Origin: Strigamia acuminata | Taxonomy: Eukaryota > Arthropoda > Chilopoda > Geophilomorpha > Linotaeniidae | Length of the DNA: 64,000 bases | Direction: 5' to 3' | Assembly: GCA_949358305.1 (NCBI GenBank) | Contig: OX442318.1 | Span: forward strand, 4,140,501 to 4,204,500 | Shown: positions 24,901-35,700 of the stretch, piece after piece | Layout of the letters: each line of letters opens with the position of its first letter | Numbering within the stretch: position 1 is the stretch's first letter | Translations under genes and position numbers: made by a program | Notes under the pieces: model-generated | What the model saw: only the letters and a program-made list of their open reading frames with translations | Database searches by the model: none | Told to the model about the DNA's origin: nothing

Positions 24901-27900
24901 AATTTTATAGGGCCTAATTAGGAAACAATTTATTCAAATATTTAGTTGTCAATCTTGTACTTATTAGTAAAGTTACCAAACGAATGCTTTACACAAATTC
25001 CATCTGGATGCGGGAGCTGATCTTGGGTTGAAACATCAAATAAGTCTCGTGGGAAAGGAGTCTGGGAAGTAAAAAGTGAGTTTAGTCGCAGAGATTTTAT
25101 TTTTTGCTTTTTTGCTGTTAGAATATTAGTACAAGTGCAGAAAAGCTTGTTGGTAATCAAGAAAAGGGTCAAAATGAGAATTAAGTAGGGGTCAAATAGA
25201 TGTTCAATGGAATTAAAATAAAGTTAGAACAAATCTTGTTAGCTTCTTCGCATAAACGAACAAGCGTTTTACGTACAATCGTGGATAAAAAAAACTTTCT
25301 AGCAGTTTAGCTGTTTTAAGTTTATCTACCAGGTGGCATAAAAATCCATTGTCTTGCCCTAACAACAGTATTAAAAGATGGACCAGGCAAATAATGATGT
25401 CATTAAATCTCAATGGATTTTATGACATCTAGTAGATAAGCTTAAACCTAAAACAGCTCTACTGACGGGAAGTCTTAGGATACTGAATTCACTTACGTAG
25501 CGGTATATGATTTCTGGACTTATTGCCGGCAAGGAAGCCATTTCCCACAGTTTATTAACTGTAAAATTGTTCCAGTTGACAAGGTCCAATATGTCTACAT
25601 TGCATTCTGTATATTCATGTTTTCGCTGTTTGAAATATTTTTTTTTGAAATTTACATATCTTGCATTATGTTGTCCTGCACAGACTATAATGTTTGGAAA
25701 AGTTATTTTAACTGGATCATCTATACGGATAGTTTGTTGAATTGGTTTGCTCAAGTAAAACTGAATTTTATGACAAATCAAAAATCCAGTGAACCCAAGC
25801 AAACAAACATAAACGAGGTAATAGGTCTTTTGCTTCAGGATTTGGGATTTTTGGAACCTTTGTGTTATTATTTGGTTGGCTCTAAAAATGGCTTCAATCT
25901 TTTTGGTCAAATGAGATTTGCGATTGGTTGGCTTCACCACATAGATTTTAAGAGATGACAAAATTAAGTTGAGTAAGGAAAGCAAAGAGAGTCCCAACCA
26001 AAGGCCAAGATTTCCACCAAAATCAGACAGGAGGCTGATTGAGTCATACAGAAAGCGTTCTTGCATAATGGTAATGTGATCGTACTTAAGGTAGGTGGAG
26101 ATTCCATCAATGCGATCACTGCTGTGTCCTAATTGAAATAAACCATCGATTTGTTTGCTTTCACAGCTTCTTATACAACCACAGTCAATCTCAGGGGTTG
26201 GCGCCACAATATCAAGTTTGTTTTTCTTGTACATTTTTAGTGTAATTTCAGAATTATTGCAGAGCTTGAGATTTCCTTTAGAATGCTTTGGCCTATAGGG
26301 TAACCTGTTTTTTTTTTTTGTTTTTTTTTTTAAAAAATGTTTTTAAGTTTATATCTCTTGTTGGCTATAAATTTTGTTTTCTTCTTACCAGCATTCGTTT
26401 TTGTCCAAAATATGTTCCATGCAATTTTTACTACATTCTAAATAAGTCTCCATTTTCACGCAAGGATGATTTTTGGTGTTGAGGAAACGATGCTGAAACA
26501 AAAGTAATTTTGAGATTATCATTCCCAGGAAGGCAGTAGTAGCAGTACAGAAACTCGTTAACGTGCGAACATCTGAGTTGCAAACTAAAGCTAGGTTTAC
26601 ACTTGTGTTCACATTAGACGCAACACAAGAAAACTTGACGCAATGCAAGCTGCTTGCATCCAAAAATTCTTGACGTTGACGCCAATTCCTGCTTCAACTC
26701 CAAGTTGAAGTAAGTGACGCAACGCTAGGAAAGGTCTTGCGGCCAATCAATCACGATCCACTTCAACTCTCGTCGATTCACGTCTGGTTGGCGAGACTTT
26801 GCCACATGCAAACAGGCCGCCATTTTCGGATTCTGAAACTAGTTCTAGAACTAGATCCAATTCCAGGTTTCATTAAAACCGTCTGATTGGCCAGACGCAA
26901 GATCAATTGTTTCAGCTCTGTTCACACCTGCCCTACAGTGTGAACAGACTCTGCATTGCATTTGATTAATTTTTCCTTGCGTCGCGTCTAGTGTGAACAC
27001 AAGTGTGAACTTAGCTTTATGCTGGAGGCGCACTAGGCGAATCGCCCAGCTATTTTGCCAGGCTAACACATCTGGCGATCGAAACGAAAAGTGCTGATAT
27101 TACGATGATATTTGGAACATACTATTGTGATCCAAAATAGAGGAGCCATTGTATCTTTACCGCTCTGAAATGAAATCCTAAGCTTGCATTGGTTTTTGAT
27201 GGTAGAGTAATTCCAAATTGAAAATCCAAAGGGTAGGTGATTGCAACCTGCAATGAAATTTAAGATATTAGTTGCAAGTACACGATTGCAAGCATGCAAG
27301 CTTCTTTTGTAATTTTTCTTGTCAGTGTGAAATTGCTCTACATGAAACTGTACAGTATGTGGGAACTCCAACCCAATCACAGTGAGTCACCAAAAGTGGC
27401 AAAAACAGGTTTGAACGAAAACTTTAGGCTGCTATATAGTACTTGATAGACATTTACTAGTGTCATCGCTACTCCTGGCTTCAATTCTTGTCTTCTTATA
27501 TCAACACTTGTTTTCATATATATTTCAGAACCTTTTAGTGGTCTTCCAACTGCGAGTGACAGTCAATTAATACTTTTAAGCAGCGAATACAGTAGGCGCA
27601 TTCATAAAGTCATTTAAACATGTTTATATTTTGGCCTACAACTACATCCTTAGAGGACCGTCCTTTTTGGTGGAAATGTAAACCAGCACCAGCAACGGAA
27701 ATATAGGGTGTCCCAAAATTAACGCAAGATTTGAATTTGCCGCCATTTGTGCCGTAAATTGTTGGCAACCCTGAAACAACTGAAACTACTATGCCTCTCT
27801 AAATTTTTTAAACTAGTCTAAATGTAAAATTGTACATGTTAAATTTTTATTTAAAAGTTTAAACAAATTTAAATGACTATAAATGCGCCCAGTGTAAGTA

Positions 27901-28535
27901 GTGTGGTCCCGACACACCATTGCTGACCTTTAATTCTGCTGCAAGTACCCCATGGATTTAATTCTTGTGTTACGGTCATGTTTATATGAACACGTATCTA
28001 CGAAATAATGAATTTTTAAACAGATTTTTCGATGCGTTTTATAAAAGAAATTACCTTCTGACGACGTCGCTCATCATACGAGACTAAATTATAAACTGCG
28101 TTAACATTGTCATTTATATTCCACAATTTAGTTAGATCGACATCCGGGTGTTCTATTAGTCCTTCCATTGGGCTCAGACAATCTCTCTCAACTGCTATTC
28201 TGCCAGATGAGTTGAAGTAATCCATCTCATACTGATTTACTGGTATACACACATGGCGATCCGGCAACTTAAACTCTTCAATCTTTTCTTCAAAGACATC
28301 AACTGCAGTTGGGCTTTCCAGATAATAGGATATGCGGTCGTACATTTGATAAGAGTAAATCAGAATGCAAATTGCAACAAGAATGGCCCAAAAAACACGA
28401 AATGCTAGCGAGTGATTTGCGACGTTTATTGGTCTAAACTCGCCTGGAATATTATTTTCTTCGTCTTGTGATTGCAATAAATTTCTTATTTCATGCCGAA
28501 GCCTTTTACGAGATAGGTGAGTCATTTTCAACATC
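21970..28535 (-). CDS. gene C: tandem two-module DEG/ENaC channel, 802 aa
   Basis: Coding exons: 28055-28534, 27928-27997, 27458-27549, 27161-27247, 26389-26492, 25497-26304, 24977-25061, 24828-24913, 22633-22731, 22424-22533, 21970-22357; 802 residues, all frames kept. Module 1 TM1 is AFRVFWAILVAICILIYSY with LPDRHVC after it; TM2 has GGNLGLWLGLSLLSLLNL. Module 2 TM1 is YYLVYVCLLGFTGFLICH with FPNIIVC; the last TM2 reads SLTLGLSVLG. Exons 5 and 10 both encode an L-N-T-K ... C ... Y-x-C-x-x-C block, visible homology between the two modules. The ATG at 28532-28534 is one base after an AACAG acceptor. Intron 8 (22732-24827) has taken a short LTR element and an LTR fragment; intron 4 holds a MITE. 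Confidence 0.9.
22830..23197 (+). mobile_element. 3' part of a TGTGAC...GTCACA LTR-like repeat
   Basis: Shares with 57925-58812 and 59840-60426 the blocks CCCTAGAC(A)AACGATTAAAGGCC, ACCGACCACGTC and the closing AGTCACA. The 5' half is missing or too diverged to call. Lies in gene C intron 8. Confidence 0.55.
23244..24798 (-). mobile_element. short terminal-repeat retroelement (TRIM-like)
   Basis: Two 220-bp direct repeats (23244-23463 and 24579-24798) are nearly identical over their whole length. Read on the minus strand they start TGTGGAGTTTTTTGGG and carry TTGAATAAAGATCAC, as LTRs do. The interior is 1.1 kb with a low-complexity acidic frame and no polymerase, so it could not move by itself. 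A related solo LTR sits at 29710-29964. A target-site duplication is not obvious at this copy. Confidence 0.65.
23500..24248 (-). CDS. acidic repeat-rich reading frame inside the TRIM-like element
   Basis: From Met 24246-24248 the minus strand gives a Glu/Asp-rich product (SDSDDSDGEAELDAKRVDV onward). The region 23520-23890 is a tandem array of 12- and 18-bp units whose minus-strand reading is made of E-D-V-N-A-D-D-H and E-N-A-D repeats, in a frame one step away from the upstream part. It is either a disrupted gag-like protein or non-coding repeat. No domain is recognised, and I would not expect a stable folded protein. Confidence 0.3.
26586..27019. mobile_element. MITE in gene C intron 4
   Basis: Inverted ends TAAAGCTAGGTTTACACTTG and CAAGTGTGAACTTAGCTTTA, followed inward by TGTTCACATTAGACGC and its complement. 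A second inner pair surrounds 26650-26930. Non-coding. Confidence 0.65.
27704..27780. repeat. dispersed 77-bp repeat, mariner-end-like
   Basis: Starts AGGGTGTCCCAAAATTAACG and ends GGCAACCCTGAAACAAC. A nearly identical copy is at 44452-44537 next to exon 1 of gene B. The GGGTGTCCCAAAA start is typical of terminal repeats of mariner-like elements. This copy is in gene C intron 2. Confidence 0.5.
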
Positions 28536-29705
28536 CTGTTGAATTAAAAATTATTTCTTCATTATAGTTGAATTAATTTGAGAAAATTTTGTTCAGGTAA
28601 GTTGTACACAATTGTGGCATTGCAAGATGGTGAATCTACCTCTACCCATTAGTAATCAACATCACAGGTTTCAATGCTATTTGATATGGATTTGACAATT
28701 TTTAAATTATCACCAGTGGAGTGACGGCCCTGGTGCATCTAAAAATATTAAGTATATTACTTTGAAAATGCGGTCAAACTGTTGTCACGTATTCCGGATG
28801 GAATGACAGCTGTATCGCCTGATGGGCGTGGCCTCTAAAAAGTGTGTAATCTAAACTAATGCGTAGATACTTTGGGCTGAAAATCGATTGTATATTTTTA
28901 CTTTTATGTTGAGTTGTCTGACAGTTTGAAGCTTTCTGTTACTTATGTTTTATTCATTTTAATAATGTGAAGTAAGTGAAACCAATATTTGGAGGAAAAA
29001 AAACCTTTTAAAGTTTTATTTATTTTATTGCAGTGAAGTTTGTTTTCGAAAAGCAACGTTGAATGCAATTGAAAATTCGTAAAAAATGTTGTACGGCATC
29101 CGACTATGATAACGACTGCTGCCAATCAAGTTACACATAAAATTTTGAATTTTGAAACTTGATCTTGCGTCACTGAGGGGTTTTGGGTGTTTTCTATTGT
29201 TGAAATTTCTTTGCGACTGTTAGAAATTGTTGTTACAAGTATGTCGCTCAAGCCTAGTACTCCATAACAGGAATCAAAATCTTAAGTTTCCTGCCAAGGG
29301 TGGTACTCATAAAAATATTGTTTAGACTTTCTGGTGACAATTTCATGAGTACCACAAATTTATCAGACTCTGAATAATAAGAGGATAAAACATTCCGCTT
29401 GAAATGGTGCTGTTGAAAAATTAAGTCTGTAAAAATATTTAGACTCTGAAAGCTTATGAGTACTATGCTTTAGAGACGATTAGACCATGCAAGATGACGT
29501 GGAAATAAGAATTCATATTTATTGTGATAAAATAGAGGGTTTACAGAAAATACCCAAATTCACTGTAACGTGTAATAGACGTTACTCAAAAGGATGCGGG
29601 AGTATTTGATTTATTCCAACAGAAATTTACACTCCTGATTTAAACATTATTAGATTTATATATTTTAGGGTTGAATTAATGCTCCAAAAGGTAATCAATG
29701 TATTA
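28536..29705. other. upstream region of gene C
   Basis: From about 29150 it is paralogous to 51692-51990 (CTTGATCTTGCGTCACTGAG, ATGCGGGAGTATTTGATTTA), so part of it was copied with the array. No conserved protein and no clear promoter element can be called. Confidence 0.35.
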
Positions 29706-29709
29706 GTAT

Positions 29710-29964
29710 TGTGGAGTTTTTCGGGTTTTCGACGGGCGACAACGATCGCCAGGGGGCGGGCAGGACATACACGAATATGTCCGACAGACGTTTTGGGGGT
29801 AAACAGCCAATTGGGGGCTGTTCCTTGTAGTCAACCAATCAGGGTTGACCAGTGAGATATTTAAAGAGGGATTGTTTGTTATAAAAATTACTTTTGAATT
29901 GAACTAGCTGTGTTGTGTTATGTTATTCTTTAGTCAGCTGTCAAGTTGTTTTTGATAGTTTACA
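29710..29964 (+). mobile_element. solo LTR related to the TRIM-like element
   Basis: Begins TGTGGAGTTTTTCGGG and shares GGGGGCTGTTC, TAGTCAACCAATC and GAACTAGCTGTGT-like blocks with the 220-bp repeats at 23244 and 24579, in the opposite orientation. GTAT occurs just before (29706-29709) and just after (29965-29968), a fitting 4-bp duplication. The paralogous sequence at 51990 lacks it. Confidence 0.55.
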
Positions 29965-29981
29965 GTATATACATAAAATTG

Positions 29982-30410
29982 CCGTATTATCCCGCTTATT
30001 GCCACATGTCGGTGTAGTGCGAGTATTACCGGCAGGCCGATAAACTCCGTTTATAACGGCCGGTGTAAGTGATTACGAATTTTTTTTTAAAATTTTGAGC
30101 CCAAATCGTGCTTAAAACGCATATTTAAATGTCCAAAATGTAGGAAATTGACCTAAAGTTATAGAAATTTTGCCAAAAATTTAGTATTAATCTTCAGAAT
30201 ATCAAGTAAACTTAAATTTCAGGCCCAAATTTTAACATAATTTATCATCATTTATTATCTTTTAAACAAAACAACAAAAATCCATTTTTTTCACTTATAC
30301 CGGCATGTTTCACTCTATACCGGCATGCCTGTATAGACTTTTTTGACGCAATTTGAAAACGGTCATAAACCCATGACCAACAGCATGCGGCAATAAGCAG
30401 GGTAATACGG
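29982..30410. mobile_element. MITE, CGTATTACCCCGC family, copy 2
   Basis: CCGTATTATCCCGCTTATTG and CAATAAGCAGGGTAATACGG are the inverted ends. The interior contains ACCGGCATG motifs as in the copy at 19909-20304. It lies in a block missing from the paralogue at 51.99 kb. Confidence 0.65.
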
Positions 30411-30486
30411 TGTGTACATTTACGAAAAAGCGAGAGAACATTTTACAATGTGGTAATCAACCATGTACATACAGATTGTAAAATAC

Positions 30487-30860
30487 GGTACGGCGACTAT
30501 TCATTGCGCGACCATTCATCGCGCGACCATTCATCGGCGCTAAGTCATCGCGCGACCAAGTCATCGCGCGGCCAACTCATCGCGCGGCCAACTCACGACA
30601 AGCTGGCTCAAAAAAGTGGTTTGCATCAAAAAACCAGCAAGGTTAGGTTCGCGGGCGGTCAAGGGGGGGCGCAGCCCTTCCTTGTTAGCCCTTCTTAGGA
30701 ATTAGTGTTATTATTAGTGCCGTTTTGTGTCGTGATGAGTTGGCCGCGCGATGAGTTGGCCGCGCGATGAGTTGGCCGCGCGATGACTTGGTCGTGCGAT
30801 GACTTGGCGCCGATGAATGGTTGCGCGATGAATAGTCACGCGATGAATAGTCGTGGATTC
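30487..30860. mobile_element. 374-bp foldback element with 9-bp target duplication
   Basis: Both arms consist of repeated variants of TCATCGCGCGACCA, with CGACTATTCAT near the tips, and face each other around a short spacer (about 30600-30720). GTAAAATAC precedes (30478-30486) and follows (30861-30869) it; the paralogous site near 52065 has a single GTGAAATAC. A 9-bp duplication is the hallmark of Mutator-like transposition. Confidence 0.75.
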
Positions 30861-31030
30861 GTAAAATACATGTGATAAATTACAGTATACTCAAAACCAA
30901 TACAATGTTGTCTTATTTGAGCCAGATTACGCCTAATTATGGACTGTGTTCTACTAAGCTTACGTGGAAAAATGGTTCTGTGTCAAAGCATCACCTTTGA
31001 CAATGAACCATGTATTGTTAATCGATCACA

Positions 31031-31526
31031 ATAGGTGCGTTCAATTTGCAAAAGGAAAGAAGAATCCTTCCTTTCGTTACTTTCGACACCGGAAGTGACG
31101 TCAAAAACGTCATTATTTCCGAAAGGAAAGTAGCCAAAGTCACTTTAGCCAAAGGTAGTGGTCTGGTTACTTTTCTTCCTTTCACTTTTACTTTCGCGAT
31201 CGGCGCATGCGCATTAGTCATTTGTCAGCCAAACCAACAATCAAGCAAAGGTTTATCACTTGAAATAATGGTAAAACATCCATTTTAATCCAAAAAATGT
31301 TCATTTTTATCGAAAAAATGTTCATTAGTTACTAAAAACTGGATTTGTGTATATTAAAACCAGATTAAAATCAGATTACAGCATACTAAAACTAGAATTT
31401 GAGCCTGTGCAAACCGAAGGAAAGTAACAACAAGTAAGTGCATTAATTCTAAAGTACTTTTTCTTCCTTTGCCAAAGTAAGAAAAGGAAAGATTTTTCTT
31501 TCCTTTCGCAAATTGAACGCACCTAT
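31031..31526. mobile_element. MITE with AGGTGCGTTCAATTTGC ends
   Basis: ATAGGTGCGTTCAATTTGCA and its complement TTGCAAATT... (GCAAATTGAACGCACCTAT at the right) bound about 496 bp containing many CTTTCCTTT/AAAGGAAAG blocks. The paralogous site at 45435 (GATCACAATGTCTGG) is uninterrupted, which confirms an insertion. Confidence 0.65.
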
Positions 31527-31734
31527 TGTCTGGAGTTCGCTTACAATTCTTGTGTTTTGGGCTACTTTTTTGGGCCACTACACCAGTGATACGACTGTAA
31601 ATACTGTAGGTCAACTTTGTATTGGTTTTGACTATAGTCATCCAATTTATACAATTGTTACAGACAGTAAGGAAATTTCTTATTCGGAGATTTAGCAAAT
31701 TTTAGTTAAATCGAGTACTTTGACGCCGTTGAAT

Positions 31735-32160
31735 GAAAGGAAATATTCAGTTACACACGATGTGCATTAGAACGAGCAGAGAAACTCCAAGAGTTAGGCC
31801 CACTGCATTTCAAACATCGGAGATCACTGTTCCGAACGAATACAGAAATTCTTCTTTTATGAACTCAACCTTATTTGTATACAGTTGCACATTTCGACGA
31901 AGAAAGGATGGCACAGCTGCACACCATTACTGAATGTAGTAAATGTAGTTAATGTTGGTTAAATAGAGCATTATACATCTTCTGAACTAAAGGAAACATT
32001 TGGTCACACAAAATGTGCACTAGAACGAGCAAAGAAACTACAAGGGTGAGGCTTAATGCATTTTCAACGTCGGAGACCAAATTTCCAAACGAATACAAAA
32101 ATACTTCTTTTATGAACTCGATCTTATTTGTGTACATGCTGAATCCTACAACTAATAAAC
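31735..32160 (-). pseudogene. two relics of channel exon 11, split by BEL/Pao
   Basis: First piece (about 31740-31880) reads YTNKVEFIKEEFLYSFGTVI then SDV, a stop, and NAVGLTLGVSLL. Second piece (31949-32160) reads YTNKIEFIKEVFLYSFGNLV ... LTLVVSLLVLVHILCDQM. The second continues at 38718 on the far side of the retrotransposon. Stops and the loss of the pore Gly in the second copy show both are dead. The same pair of relics recurs downstream of gene A's last exon. Confidence 0.8.
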
Positions 32161-32775
32161 TGTTAAATTTGCATAAGTTTAAATCAATACAAATCTACCA
32201 AACAAATTTCCAAAGTCCTGGTTACAAGTGGATGAATAAAGTTGAGATGGTGGTGAAATTCAAAGATGGCGTTGGAGCAAAGTAAAAGCACAACCACACG
32301 TTTTAGAGGTAAAAGGTACACTGGTCTTTATTCAATTATTTACACAAAAGGAAAAAGTAAAGAATGCAGATGACACGCTCTGAGCACCAATGGAAACGGT
32401 GCACACAAATTTGGAAAAACCCCACCAATTAAAAGATTAACGTGGGGACAAGAACCTTGTACAAACTAGAACAGGTCAATACACTCAAATGACAAATGGT
32501 AATTAATAATAAAAGTGTTACATCTTCAAATCAAAACATAATATTGAAGCCTAAATATGAGAAACAATAAAATCAGCAAATCAATGTTAAATTCAAATCA
32601 AATATCAAAATCAATAATGTTATTATACAACACCTCAAAGCAATGTAAAAAATGGCAAATAAAATTACCCAATCACCAATATAGAAAGGAATAACAAATC
32701 AAGGTGGAAAATAGAAATACAAATGGCAATTTAAATAATGGTTTATTTAACCCGTAAAATCACCCGATTTTCACA
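32161..32775 (-). repeat. 3' LTR of the BEL/Pao element
   Basis: On the minus strand it begins TGTGAAAATCGGGTGATTTT and ends AAATTTAACA (TG...CA). The stop codon of gag-pol (32760-32762) lies inside its first 16 bases. Confidence 0.93.
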
Positions 32776-35700
32776 CTGCCGGCCGGAGGATCACCCAATC
32801 TCACCTCCAACCATACGAGGCGTTGAACTGGTCGACGTAATTTTCCCCCATCCGCGAGCACGAGTTCACATGACCTAACTTTGTCATCGCGACCTCGTCT
32901 GACTTCGACCACTCTCCCCATCTTCCATTTCAAACGGGGTTTAAATTGCTCCTCAATTATCACAACGTCGTCAATTTGCAGCTCACGTTTGTCTGATTTT
33001 CCCGTTTGCACCTTCAGGTCCTTTAAATATTCACGGGACCAGCGTGACCAAAATGTTAACAACATGCGTTGTTGATATTGCCACTGTCGAACGAATTCCT
33101 TTTGAGTCGGTTCGAGTATTTCAGTTGACCCTGAATCCGGCAAGTGTGTTTGCATGGTTCCCGTCAAGAAATGTGCTGGAGTAAGTGGTTCGGCTTCGCT
33201 TGGCTTCTCGTACACGTATGTGATGGGCCTACGGTTGATGACCGCTTCCGTCTGTGCCAAGAAAGTTCCAAATTGATAAAAGTTGAGGTGTGCAGATCCG
33301 ATTACTTTTTTCAAGCAACGTTTAACTGTCTGCACCATCCTCTCCCAGAACCCTCCCCACCACGGTGCATTTTCTACAATGAACTTCCACTCTATTCCCT
33401 TTTGAGCCAGATAATTTTGGAACGCCTCGTCTTTGGTGGAGCGTAAAAGAGATGAAAGTTCTAAATTAGCACGGTGAAAGGTGGACCCGTTGTCGCTGTA
33501 TATCGTCTTTGGGAGGCCTCTACGACTGATGAATCGTTCAAACGCCCCCAAAAAGTCTGTTGTTGACAATGAGGGAACCAGTTCCAAATGCACCGCTCGA
33601 ATGGTTGCGCACGTGAAAAGGGCTATATAAGCCTTGGTCGTTCGTCCCTTTATTATTATCGGTCCAGCAAAATCAACTCCAGTAACCGCGAATGGTTGGC
33701 ACTTAGTCGTCCTGTCTGCTGGGAGGGGGCCTGGCACTTCTCGCATCAACCGTCCTTGAATCTTTTTGCAGACGACGCATTTGTCCAAAATCGATTTTAA
33801 GGTCCTCCTTGCGGATGGTGTCCAGTATAATTCTCGAAATTTAGACAGTGTGGCTGTCAATCCGCAATGAAGGACCTGTAAATGAGAGTGTTGCAAAATT
33901 AATTTCGTGAGTTTATGGTTTGGAGGTAAAATCAAAGGTTGCACAGCGGTGTACAAATCTCGCGATTTTTGCAGTCGAGTTTGCAGTTCGATCAACCCCA
34001 TCTCGTTCAGCTGTGGATTCAGGTCTCGCAATTTTGAATCCCTCTGAATTTGTCTGCCATCTCTCAATTGATTTATTTCCTGGCCATAAGCGTCCGACTG
34101 CGCGATTCGAATCAAGCTGAATTTCGCCCGTTTTATCTCAGCTGCAGTTAATGGACCTCGACCGCGTTGGCTGGCATCTGTCTGTCGCTTTCCAGCATTG
34201 TCAGCAAATCTGTAAACCCATGCCAGTGTTCGGATTGCTTTTGAAAACGATCCAAACCTGGCAAACGGGAAAATATTAGTTACTGCTGTTTGCACGACTT
34301 CGACGTGCGTTTCAGTCGTTTCGTCATCCTCTTCGACCGGCTCTGTTGGCAGGTTTGGCCAATCTCGACGACTTCCACGTAGCCAGTCCGGTCCCTGCCA
34401 CCAAAGTTGCTCGGTTATCAATGCTTCTGCGTCCATTCCTCTTGTCAGGCGGTCAGCAGGATTTTCCACGCCTGGCACGTGTCTCCACTCTTCAATTTTT
34501 GACTTCTCCCTTATCTCCAAAACTCGATTGTGGACGAAGGTTGGTGGTCGTTTGGATGTGTTCTTGATCCAATGGAGACATATCTGAGAGTCCGTCCAAA
34601 AAAATATTTCACCTGGCGTCATCAACTCCTTGATTTGGTCGGAGAGACGTACAGCAACCAGTGCTCCCATGAGCTTGAGTCTTGGCAGTGTAAGTGGTTT
34701 AACAGGAGCTACACGACACTTTGACAAAATGAAATTAGTCTCAATCAAATCACCATTAGAGTTCTGGATGTATGCCACCGCTCCATATGCCTTCGGACTC
34801 GCGTCGCAGAATATGTGTACTTCACATTGGTCAAATTCGTCCTGTCCCAACCATCGTGGGATTTGAATTTTTCTTAGAGTGGGAATTTGGTCGGTCCACT
34901 TCTTCCAATCAGCGCGCAACTCGTTGTCTAATTCGTCATCCCATGGCAAATTCCTCAGCCATAGGGACTGGAAAAACATGCGTGCTGTCACGGTGAATGG
35001 TGTAGCAAATCCTAAGGGGTCAAAAATTTGAGCAGTTATTTTGATTACTTCTCTTTTGGTCGTTTTCTTGCTAGGTGGGCAAGTTTCTACGACTGCTAGT
35101 CCTAATTCGTCCAAATTCGGGTTCCATCTAATTCCCAGCACCTTTGTGTCTTCATTAGACGTCAGTGTCGCGTCAGATGGGCATTCCTCTCGAAATTCAG
35201 TTCTCAGTTCGGGCGAATTGGTTTGCCACTTAGCGAGTTCCATACCGGCTGCTGCAAAAATCAAGTTGGACTGGCGAAATGTCATTAGCGCTTGAGCGAC
35301 GGTCTTGAGCGACGAGATGAAATCGTCCACGTACAGACACCGTAACAACAACTTTACTGTTTCTGGGTATTTTTTTTCGTATTTGCGCAGGTGATGTCGG
35401 ATTGTTGCGCTCAGTAAGAATGGACTCGGTGTAGCTCCAAATAACACTCGAGTCTGGCGCAGCACTTTCAATAATGCTTTTCCTATGCCGTCCCAGCACT
35501 CATCGATCCAGAAAAATCTTGTTGCGTCGCGGTCCTTTAAAGCAATTTCGATCATGTGGAATGCTTTTTTAATGTCACCTATCATGGCCACTCTCCCAAG
35601 ACGAAATCCTAACAATATAAATATTAGTGACGGTAGAAAGTTTATACCTTTTGATAGGCAATCGTTCAAGGAGAGATAGCCCTTTCGATGTGATGAAGCA

